Shown here: positions 57,381 through 64,000 of the stretch, piece by piece | How positions within the stretch are numbered: position 1 is the stretch's first letter | How the letters are laid out: each line of letters starts with the position of its first letter | DNA from: Desulfobacteraceae bacterium | GTDB lineage: Bacteria; Desulfobacterota; Desulfobacteria; Desulfobacterales; Desulfosalsimonadaceae | DNA: 64,000 nt | Assembly: GCA_014237465.1 (NCBI GenBank) | Contig: JABZFM010000006.1 | Span: 370,095 to 434,094 of the forward strand | Direction of reading: 5' to 3' | Position numbers and translations under genes: made by a program | Notes under the pieces: model-generated | What the model was told of the DNA's origin: nothing | The model's input: the letters and a program-made list of their open reading frames with translations, nothing else | Database searches by the model: none

Positions 57381-58934
57381 TCACTGAAGCAATTTCTGAA
57401 TCAATTTCAATTCATACCGGACACCGAAATCATTATCATCTAAGATACTATCCAATTTCACATTGATCTTCCTTTCTTGAATCAGCATTCGTATACTTTG
57501 TACTGCTCCATATCTTACTCGGCTACTCTGATCATGCAAAAGATCAGAAAGAGTGTAAATAAAGTCTGACTCCCCTGTGGCCAAAGCAACTTTGCCGAGG
57601 GCAACAGTCGCCTCAAAACGGACAATTTCATCTGAATGCATCATTGCCAATACCTGGATGACTTCCCATTCTATCAAATCCCAAGCAATTACAGAGAAGC
57701 AACCTAAAGCCCAACAAGAAACAGCAACAAGCCAATCGTCGTTGTCATCTAAGAATCCAGCAATAACAGAGACTAATATAGTTGAACCTTGGACTCTAAC
57801 AATCTCCCCCGCAAAATAAATAGCGTTCCGTATCCTCGCCTTGTCGGCCGATTTTATTTCTTTAGCCAATAAGGCTACTGCACAACGCTCACCGGCTTCG
57901 ACTCCTGACAGTCCAAGGGCTAAAGCAGCAAAAGAAAGATTGTTGGGGTTCAATTGATCAATGGAATTGATTATAGGGTTCACAGATAGCTCGCCCAAAC
58001 GCGCTAAGGACCATGCTGCCTCATCACGGACATAAAACGAGGGATCTGATAACCCTTCAATCAAAAAAAATACAGACTCTTTATTTGGAATTTTCCCTAA
58101 GGCACCTGCTGCTCGCCACCTGACATCAAAGTCCCAATGATTTAGAAGTACTTGTCCCAGAACATCCGCTGCGCGTCGGTTATGGTATGAGTGAGCCAAA
58201 CTGGCAAGAGTAAGACCAGCGATCATTGTTTCAGACCATTCAGCACTACTATTTTCAAGAACATCAATTGCCATCTCTATTTGATCTCTGCCATTCATCA
58301 TTAAATTTGGCACATATACACGATCATTCCGATCTATATGGCTGTAATGGTAGACTAAAGCTTGTGGCTCAAAATGAATTTCATACCCCAAAGGTAAAAT
58401 CATTTTTGTCCAGTGATGGTCTTCCAACTCAAAGGTTCTTTCATCAAACTTTTGTATTTCCCAGAATCGGCGCGGGAACATAGAATTCGCATTCCAAAAA
58501 TCTGAATCCTCTCTTTCTATCCTAGATTGATCTCGAGAAAAAATGTCAAGATCCCTCTTATCCAGAAACTTCGAGTTTATAGGAAAGAGCTGTGCTCCAT
58601 ATACGCCGGCAACATTAGGGTCCTTCATGTGAGTATAGAGTGTTGACAGCCAATTGCGAGACGCCGGAATAGCATGGGCACTGAGAATTGCAATGTGTTT
58701 ACCGGAAGTTTGGTTAATAGCTTTATTCAAAGCTTCCCCTGGTAGATAATCGCCAACTGATAAAATCTTATTTGCATATCTGGCAACTATTGAATTCGAC
58801 ATATCATCTGATTGATTATCTACCCCGATGATCTCATATTGCCCAAAAGGAAACTCTTGTAGCGAAAGAGCTTCCATCACTGCGCCTAAATATTTCTCCT
58901 CATTGTGAAATCTTACAATAACAGATACATCCAT
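57381..58934 (-). CDS. GT2 glycosyltransferase fused to HEAT repeats, 517 aa
   Basis: Residues 1-230 are a GT-A glycosyltransferase: VSVIVRFHNEEKYLGAVMEAL, YEIIGVDNQSDD, LNKAINQTSGKHIAILSAHA, and FELEDHHWTKMIL with the ED acidic pair. Residues about 240-517 are a chain of HEAT-type helical repeats (DVRWRAAGALGKIPNK, YVRDEAAWSLARLGE, DDWLVAVSCWALG, EIVRFEATVALGKVA, RVRYGAVQSIRMLI). HEAT repeats bind proteins; here they may scaffold other pathway enzymes or contact a protein acceptor. Confidence 0.82.
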   Translation of the reverse strand: MDVSVIVRFHNEEKYLGAVMEALSLQEFPFGQYEIIGVDNQSDDMSNSIVARYANKILSVGDYLPGEALNKAINQTSGKHIAILSAHAIPASRNWLSTLYTHMKDPNVAGVYGAQLFPINSKFLDKRDLDIFSRDQSRIEREDSDFWNANSMFPRRFWEIQKFDERTFELEDHHWTKMILPLGYEIHFEPQALVYHYSHIDRNDRVYVPNLMMNGRDQIEMAIDVLENSSAEWSETMIAGLTLASLAHSYHNRRAADVLGQVLLNHWDFDVRWRAAGALGKIPNKESVFFLIEGLSDPSFYVRDEAAWSLARLGELSVNPIINSIDQLNPNNLSFAALALGLSGVEAGERCAVALLAKEIKSADKARIRNAIYFAGEIVRVQGSTILVSVIAGFLDDNDDWLVAVSCWALGCFSVIAWDLIEWEVIQVLAMMHSDEIVRFEATVALGKVALATGESDFIYTLSDLLHDQSSRVRYGAVQSIRMLIQERKINVKLDSILDDNDFGVRYELKLIQKLLQ

Positions 58935-58964
58935 TTTATTACTCTCTATTATAAATCGAGTTCA

Positions 58965-59735
58965 CTATGACCTGTTTTCTTGTAGTGAGTGAATTAATAA
59001 ACGAGCTGAATCCTCGGGGTCTCTTCGGATGGGATGGACAAAATAGGCTCCAGGAGTATTAAGCGCTCGCTTAACTCCGCTGATAGCCTGATATGGCCGA
59101 TATCTTATAATTTGCTTAAGTTCTGCAGGATATGATTTAGCCGATAGATCAAGAGCGTCTGGCAAAGTCGGAAAAAGAATTTCTTGCAATGTATAGGAAT
59201 TATTATCAGCAATCAATCGTTTTAGTTCCTGATACTGCTTGTGCTTTACCATGCTCTCAATATACCTTTGAGAAAAAACCTGTGCGGGGCTAAAGGCACC
59301 ATGAACATACTTGAACCCAAAAAAATTATACCAATTAGATAACTCAGGTCGAAGTGATTTATATGGTCTCCATTTCGATTTTGGAGAGACAAATTTCACT
59401 AAATTTGGTGCCATATAATCATACGCAAACATCTCAGATATAACCCACTCTTCATATCCATGTCGAATGAAAAGCATGTCTGTTTCTAAATTTATTACGT
59501 AATCATACGTGACTCCATTCTCAACAAGCCATTCGAAGACATCAAAAAAAAAGGGCGTAATTTTAGCATATAACTGTTGTCTTGATATCTGAAGGATTTC
59601 CAAATCCAAACCTTTACCTATGCTTTGATCTGTTCCTGAATTATATAACATTAGTCTTGAATTTGGGCAAAAATGCCTTGCATTTTTGACTAAGTCCGCC
59701 AAAGAAGCTTTATCACCATGTGCAAGTATAACCAT
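58965..59735 (-). CDS. Glycosyltransferase-like protein, 256 aa
   Basis: The ATG at 59735 gives MVILAHGDKASLADLVKNAR; an ATG at 59762 overlapping the upstream gene is an alternative. DYVINLETDMLFIRHG has a DxD-like acidic motif and the start IMVILAHG resembles GT-A enzymes that branch glycans. The C-terminal HPIRRDPEDSARLLI is distinctive, but I cannot assign a family with confidence. The neighbours on both sides are sugar enzymes. Confidence 0.55.
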   Translation of the reverse strand: MVILAHGDKASLADLVKNARHFCPNSRLMLYNSGTDQSIGKGLDLEILQISRQQLYAKITPFFFDVFEWLVENGVTYDYVINLETDMLFIRHGYEEWVISEMFAYDYMAPNLVKFVSPKSKWRPYKSLRPELSNWYNFFGFKYVHGAFSPAQVFSQRYIESMVKHKQYQELKRLIADNNSYTLQEILFPTLPDALDLSAKSYPAELKQIIRYRPYQAISGVKRALNTPGAYFVHPIRRDPEDSARLLIHSLQENRS

Positions 59736-59751
59736 AATTATTGTTTTCAAT

Positions 59752-60870
59752 TTAATCCACATCCGTTCTTTGGTAGATTGTATCTTTGTGAACAGATTCA
59801 GCACAAGAGTCAGCTAATCGGTTCGCCACAAAAGAAATAGTCTCTCTGGGCATAGCTGACCATGTAGGCAACCAAAACGCCTGTTGGCTTATGGCACGAG
59901 CAATCGGATAATCTCCAACAACCGAGTTTTGATATAACGGTAAGCTACATAACGAAGGCCATATTGCACGAGCATCAATACCGTCTGAACGCAAAGAATT
60001 GAGAATCCTTTCTCTCTTTTTGTTACAAACTGTATACAGCCAACAACTCGCCTTTGCCCATTCTTCCCTCGGTCTGAATGTTACGTCAACACCAGTCAAT
60101 AATTGATCGTAAAGTAGGCTTACCTTGTCACGTTCAGCCACAAGTTCATTCCACCGTTCAGCTTGTCCAAGTCCAATTGCAGCAGTGACATTAGTCATTC
60201 GGAAGTTTGACCCAACAACTGGATGCCAATAAGGACGTTCTTTTGTCATGCCATGACCGGCTATGATTCGCATTCGATGGGCAAGATCTTTATCATCGGT
60301 TAAAACACACCCTCCTTCTCCGGTAGTAATTATTTTGTTGGCATGAAAGCTAAATGTTGAGGCTACTCCAAACATTCCAACCGCCTTACCTTTATAGAGT
60401 GCTCCATGAGCTTGAGCAGCGTCCTCAAGAATCGGAATCCCTAATTCGAACAATCTGTCATAATTACAAGGATGACCAAGGACATCGACTGCAATAATCG
60501 CTTGTGTTTTTGAATTTACGACTCTTTTTACATCTTCTGGGTCAATTGTCCAATTCGACTGGGTGATATCCGCAAAAACCGGTCTTGCCCCAACAGATCT
60601 TACAACAGCTGCTGGAGCAACAAAGGTCAAAGCTGGTACAATTACCTCATCGCCAGGGCCGATATTCATGGCTCTCAACACCAATTCAAGGGCTACAGTT
60701 CCATTGGAAACAGCTATTGCATATTTTCTGCCACATTGAGCAGCGATTGCATTCTCAAAGCTTTCTACATATTCCCCTGAACTTGAAATCCATCCCGACT
60801 CAACTGCATTGATGGCATAATTCTTTTCAGATTGTCCTAAGCATACAGTAGATAATGGTACTCGAATCAT
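59752..60870 (-). CDS. DegT/DnrJ/EryC1/StrS aminotransferase, 372 aa
   Basis: VSNGTVALELVLRA, VIVPALTFVAPAAVV, PILEDAAQAHGALY and FSFHANKIITTGEGG with the PLP Lys near residue 178 identify a sugar aminotransferase. The end SNFRMTNVTAAIGLGQ is family-typical. It shares the reaction class of the gene at 51716, but the two differ widely in sequence, so they are not a recent duplication. Confidence 0.88.
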   Translation of the reverse strand: MIRVPLSTVCLGQSEKNYAINAVESGWISSSGEYVESFENAIAAQCGRKYAIAVSNGTVALELVLRAMNIGPGDEVIVPALTFVAPAAVVRSVGARPVFADITQSNWTIDPEDVKRVVNSKTQAIIAVDVLGHPCNYDRLFELGIPILEDAAQAHGALYKGKAVGMFGVASTFSFHANKIITTGEGGCVLTDDKDLAHRMRIIAGHGMTKERPYWHPVVGSNFRMTNVTAAIGLGQAERWNELVAERDKVSLLYDQLLTGVDVTFRPREEWAKASCWLYTVCNKKRERILNSLRSDGIDARAIWPSLCSLPLYQNSVVGDYPIARAISQQAFWLPTWSAMPRETISFVANRLADSCAESVHKDTIYQRTDVD

Positions 60871-60950
60871 TTATTTGCATCTCTCCTCTCTACACCACAT
60901 ACTGTTTTTTTGAACTAAAAAATTTTATTGCTTCAGATTTTAATCCTATA

Positions 60951-61757
60951 TTACCAACTTTGCAATTCTTTCAAACGATGCTTTTTAAGAATATATCGAA
61001 TGTTTCTATCTTCACCATCACGAACTATCTCATCCCTACATAGTCCCCGTATCATCTCAGTTGTTTTCGTGTGATTCTGATGGAATACTCCAGCAGTTGG
61101 ATCATAGATTAGCCGTACACCACTTTTTTGTATTCTCATCGCAAATTCAACTTCATGATATCCCCATCCCACCATCCTTTCATCATATGGGACATCGTAT
61201 GGCGGACAATATATTTTATCCATAATTTTTCTCGTAAAACTAAGGCTAGCTCCCCATATGGCTTTAGAGGCCCCAATTTCAGAGGCAATCCCACCAGGTC
61301 CTGCCAACGAACGACGCCGACATTTTGATATATCCCATGATATAGAATCACATTCAAATTTTGCTCCCGTAACTAACCAATCATCATCCCCTGTATGCCA
61401 TTTTACATGTTGCGCAATGAAATCAGGACGAACACGGACATCATCAATCTGAATAAAAACCTCAGTTTTCGAATCGGCAACTCGGATGCATTGATTCCAC
61501 CGTTTTGCATTTAAATAATCTTCTTCATGATGACAATGAATGAGTTTAACTGTCACCAAAGAATTCTTTGCCAAACGTGCTAAATTTTCAAAAGTAGCAT
61601 CTCTGCTTCCATCATCCAGTATAATAATTTCATATCGGCTAAATGGATATTTTTGCGATATCAAATCCTGAAAAAGTTTTTTGATTGTTTCACATTGATT
61701 GTAGGTTAAAGTATATATAGACACTAAGGGCTTTTTACTATTTTTTTCTCTAATCAT
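60951..61757 (-). CDS. GT2-family glycosyltransferase, 268 aa
   Basis: The GT-A start PLVSIYTLTYNQCETIKKLF, YEIIILDDGSRDATF, and EVFIQIDDVRVRPDFI (a DD acidic pair) are visible, with GWGYHEVEFAMRIQKSG as the conserved late motif. It lies between the epimerase and the second aminotransferase in the same direction. Confidence 0.85.
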   Translation of the reverse strand: MIREKNSKKPLVSIYTLTYNQCETIKKLFQDLISQKYPFSRYEIIILDDGSRDATFENLARLAKNSLVTVKLIHCHHEEDYLNAKRWNQCIRVADSKTEVFIQIDDVRVRPDFIAQHVKWHTGDDDWLVTGAKFECDSISWDISKCRRRSLAGPGGIASEIGASKAIWGASLSFTRKIMDKIYCPPYDVPYDERMVGWGYHEVEFAMRIQKSGVRLIYDPTAGVFHQNHTKTTEMIRGLCRDEIVRDGEDRNIRYILKKHRLKELQSW

Positions 61758-61804
61758 GGAACTGTCTCTATATTATAATTTTTTATATTCCAGAATATAT
61801 AATT

Positions 61805-62743
61805 TTAGAACTCATCCGCATTCGAGTAAGGATTAACAATTTTTATAGCTTGTATGCCAGACGTCAATTCTTTAATTCCAATTTCCATATCTATGGTTGT
61901 ATGATAGCCTAATGCTTTAATTTTATTGTATGAAACAAAATAATTTCTAACGTCAATGTCTTTTCCAATTTCTGCTAAATAATAATAATAATTTATTTCT
62001 TTTGCTATCAGTTCACAAATTCTTTTTTTGCTAAAATTCATACTTTCATCGCCAACATTATATACTTCACCCGCCATGCTGTCTCGGTTTTCAATACCAA
62101 AAACAAATGAACGGACAATATCATATACATGAATAAAACTACGCAAAAAATGGGATTCATATACAACTATATACTTATCAGTGAGGGCTTTATAAACAAA
62201 ATGATTGATCAATAAATCTAAGCGAAGCCTAGGAGACAAACCAAATGCGGTGGGGAAACGATAGGTGGTCGCTGTGCAATCATTCATAATAATTTTCTCG
62301 GCTTCAGTTTTTGTTTTGCCATATAGACTAACTGGATTAAGCGGTTCTTCCTCGGTACAAATGACATCTACTGCAGCTCCATAATTGCTACAAGTTGATC
62401 CGAATAAAACAAATTGTTCTTTAGCCAACATATTAACTAATAATCTTGTAGCTTCAACGTTTACCTCGGTCGCTAACTGCGCCTCTTTTTTACACGCTGG
62501 ATAGCCAACAATAGAGGCTAAATGCACAACAACATCTGTTTTAGTTACAGCCTTTTTAAGAAGCACTGAATCTCTTATGTCCGCCTTCAAAAGAGAAAAT
62601 TTTGGATACCTAAACATACCAAGTAACCCGATGCCTCCAAAGCGCAAATTGTCATAAACTATCACTTCATGTCCGATGTTTAATAATTCCTGCACCAATA
62701 CGCAGCCAATATATCCTGCGCCACCTGTAACTAATATTTTCAT
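61805..62743 (-). CDS. NAD-dependent epimerase/dehydratase, 312 aa
   Basis: The ATG at 62743 follows AGGGAAACGAAG and starts MKILVTGGAGYIGCVLVQEL, with the GGAGYIG nucleotide loop. VVHLASIVGYPACKK, VLFGSTCSNYG and VSLYGKTKTEAEK (catalytic Tyr-x3-Lys) follow. It is the first gene of the - strand island and probably opens the nucleotide-sugar pathway. Confidence 0.85.
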   Translation of the reverse strand: MKILVTGGAGYIGCVLVQELLNIGHEVIVYDNLRFGGIGLLGMFRYPKFSLLKADIRDSVLLKKAVTKTDVVVHLASIVGYPACKKEAQLATEVNVEATRLLVNMLAKEQFVLFGSTCSNYGAAVDVICTEEEPLNPVSLYGKTKTEAEKIIMNDCTATTYRFPTAFGLSPRLRLDLLINHFVYKALTDKYIVVYESHFLRSFIHVYDIVRSFVFGIENRDSMAGEVYNVGDESMNFSKKRICELIAKEINYYYYLAEIGKDIDVRNYFVSYNKIKALGYHTTIDMEIGIKELTSGIQAIKIVNPYSNADEF

Positions 62744-62892
62744 CTTCGTTTCCCTAAAACCTTTGCTGGTCAATTAAGCATATATGGAATTCATTTAAAT
62801 CTTTTTAATAAATCATTTTTTGATGTTGTCTATTTTTTCTATTATCTCAATACAATCTCTTTCAATACTTTCAATTTCGTATTTTAATTTAT

Positions 62893-62935
62893 TGACCTGC
62901 CCCCATTTTCGTACCACTATTTAAATTAGAGCTAA
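62893..62935 (+). mobile_element. Possible insertion-sequence end remnant
   Basis: TGACCTGCCCCCATTTTCGT begins at 62893 and resembles the outer ends of some IS3-type elements. It lies directly beside the abrupt 3' end of the SMI1-like gene. No transposase is present, so only a scar would remain. Confidence 0.25.
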
Positions 62936-62936
62936 A

Positions 62937-63101
62937 TCAAAAAGAGTTTAGTTCTGGCTTGAGAGGTAATCCTAAAATTGGCAGGCCAAAGGCACTTAAA
63001 CTATTTTTAGATTTTAATAAGTTGCGATAAGAAAAAGGTAAAGTGACACGAAGAATATTTTCAATCAGATCGATCTGCTTAAGATTGTTATCTTCAATCA
63101 T
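62937..63101 (-). pseudogene. Truncated SMI1/KNR4-like (SUKH) protein, 54 aa
   Basis: A 54-codon - strand frame reads IENILRVTLPFSYRNLLKSK and AFGLPILGLPL, the N-terminal pattern of SUKH immunity proteins (LP-x-SYR-x-FL...G). Complete members are about 130-180 residues, so the C-terminal two-thirds are missing. It begins 12 bp after the stop of the 181-aa gene, without a clear ribosome-binding site, and ends next to an IS-like scar. Confidence 0.5.
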
Positions 63102-63113
63102 AATATTTTAATA

Positions 63114-63659
63114 TTATTCATTATTATTTACAGAATCTGTTTCTCTAAAAAGATCTTTCGTGCTTGGATATGGCGACAAATGTACTTTCGGAATATGCCC
63201 AAATCTTGCTGCATATGCTTCAGCATATTTGTTCATTTTTTCACACCATTCTTCAACAAGCTTATCGTCTGAAGTTTTTGAATCTTGGGGTTTACGATCT
63301 AATATAATATGATTTTTAAAGTCTACATAATCGAAGATATATTTATTGCCGCCTGGATGGTAAATTTGAAATTCACAAGCAAAATCCCCTTGGATAGGCT
63401 CCATTCCATTCTTTACTTCTATTCTGCCCTTTGCTAATTCCTTTTCTCTCATTTCATTTTCCCAATCTTTGTGTTCAAAAATCCCTACATCTCGGCCCAA
63501 TTCAGTTTTATATTTGCCAATGGGATCAATATGATAATCTGCTACTAATTGTTTTTCAATTAATTCATAAGTATCAGCTTCTTGAGGCTTATTTTCTAAA
63601 AATTCTTCAATTTGTGTCAAACCTGATTCAGTACAATAAAGATTGCAACCGTCTGGCAT
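63114..63659 (-). CDS. Hypothetical protein, possible nuclease-toxin-like domain, 181 aa
   Basis: Soluble, acidic, no signal peptide. The C-terminal half (YIFDYVDFKNHIILDRKPQD...MNKYAEAYAARFGHIPKVHL) resembles the D-x(n)-x-K-P strand and following Tyr/Gln helix of Tox-REase-type nuclease toxins, although the acidic residue before KP reads DR. The remnant of an immunity-type gene lies directly downstream, which supports that idea. It could also be a plain hypothetical protein. Confidence 0.45.
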   Translation of the reverse strand: MPDGCNLYCTESGLTQIEEFLENKPQEADTYELIEKQLVADYHIDPIGKYKTELGRDVGIFEHKDWENEMREKELAKGRIEVKNGMEPIQGDFACEFQIYHPGGNKYIFDYVDFKNHIILDRKPQDSKTSDDKLVEEWCEKMNKYAEAYAARFGHIPKVHLSPYPSTKDLFRETDSVNNNE

Positions 63660-64000
63660 TTTAAACTCCTTTGTCTGAAAAATTCATTCCACAAAATTTT
63701 GTTGTCCTACATCTGGCAATCAGATTCTGATTTTTTCAAGCGTTTGTAAATTAAAACACTTTGATTATATTCATGGAAACTCGATTCCGATTTTTGTCAA
63801 ACCAAATTAGCTTATTGAAAGGTAAAAAATGATTTTTGAAAATTAGGGTTATAAACCTTGTATTTCGCTCTTTGAAAAACCACGTTTTTATTTTTAAATC
63901 GCATCGACCTGCGAAGCAATTGATTTTTTGTCAATTCATTTTAAGAGGTTATTGTCATTGGGTGTCAAAAAGATATTCATATGTAAAACATCTAAGCGGC
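63660..64000. other. AT-rich upstream region
   Basis: No coding frame is supported in the 341 bp before the right edge. AATCAGATTCTGATT (63718-63732) is a perfect 7-1-7 palindrome about 60 bp upstream of the 63659 start and could be an operator for that gene. Confidence 0.4.

Noticed and set aside
1..64000. tRNA, rRNA and phage attachment sites
   Set aside because: No cloverleaf-like or rRNA-like sequence and no integrase or repeated att core was recognised.

Overview
The window (about 40% GC by eye, mostly short spacings and good Shine-Dalgarno sites) looks like an accessory, mosaic stretch of an anaerobic Gram-negative bacterium. A Desulfobacterota/Desulfobacterales-type host is my best guess, from eight radical-SAM proteins, three of them with B12-binding-type N-termini, plus SPASM, U32 and lipoprotein/ExbBD genes. 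No taxonomic marker gene is present, so this is inference. There is no rRNA, tRNA or CRISPR array.

Layout. (1) 1-4.2 kb: plasmid/ICE-like backbone with a partial gene at the left edge, small zinc-finger proteins, a PD-(D/E)XK nuclease, a Replic_Relax protein, TGTTACA repeats and several strong hairpins. (2) 4.6-9.7 kb: a 1678-residue SF1 helicase with a C-terminal nuclease domain and a terminal GreA/GreB-like domain. (3) 9.7-17.7 kb: a radical-SAM cluster. Two enzymes lie on +; facing them on - are a four-repeat 67-residue peptide, a small ORF, a radical SAM-SPASM-Nudix fusion, a U32-peptidase-like protein, a radical SAM/SPASM enzyme and a nucleoside deaminase. (4) 18.0-28.2 kb: one tightly coupled - strand operon with two methyltransferases, a TrpXYZ-type ABC importer, a B12-radical SAM enzyme, then a histidine-kinase-like, a receiver-like and a sigma-70-like protein. 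(5) 28.2-29.1 kb: a regulatory hub with outward promoters, a 30-bp palindrome and a leader hairpin. (6) 29.1-34.9 kb: an envelope operon (lipoprotein, ExbB-like, ExbD-like, TonB-like anchored protein, lytic transglycosylase, small exported proteins). (7) 34.9-44.0 kb: a duplicated and decayed gene module surrounding a 1775-residue DUF4011 helicase-nuclease and a metallophosphoesterase. (8) 44.2-46.2 kb: two AT-rich RNA/ribosome genes. (9) 46.5-62.8 kb: a 15-gene - strand glycan/nucleotide-sugar-like island with epimerases, DegT aminotransferases, glycosyltransferases, three radical-SAM proteins, a nucleoside phosphorylase and methyltransferases. (10) 62.9-63.7 kb: a toxin-like/SMI1-like remnant pair and an IS-end-like scar.

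The strongest undescribed signal is a bipartite promoter-like element, TCAGG(N4)GTCAGA - exactly 18 nt - GTATA(A/C/G)TA. It occurs upstream of the repeat-peptide gene, the methyltransferase/ABC/signalling operon, and (in the opposite direction) the envelope operon. Two weaker copies with the same spacing sit in the hub. Because the middle operon encodes kinase-like, receiver-like and sigma-like proteins, I propose that blocks 3-6 form one self-regulated regulon coupling a small-molecule importer, radical-SAM peptide or small-molecule chemistry and an energised envelope machine. The motif and gene order are seen directly; the functional link is inference.
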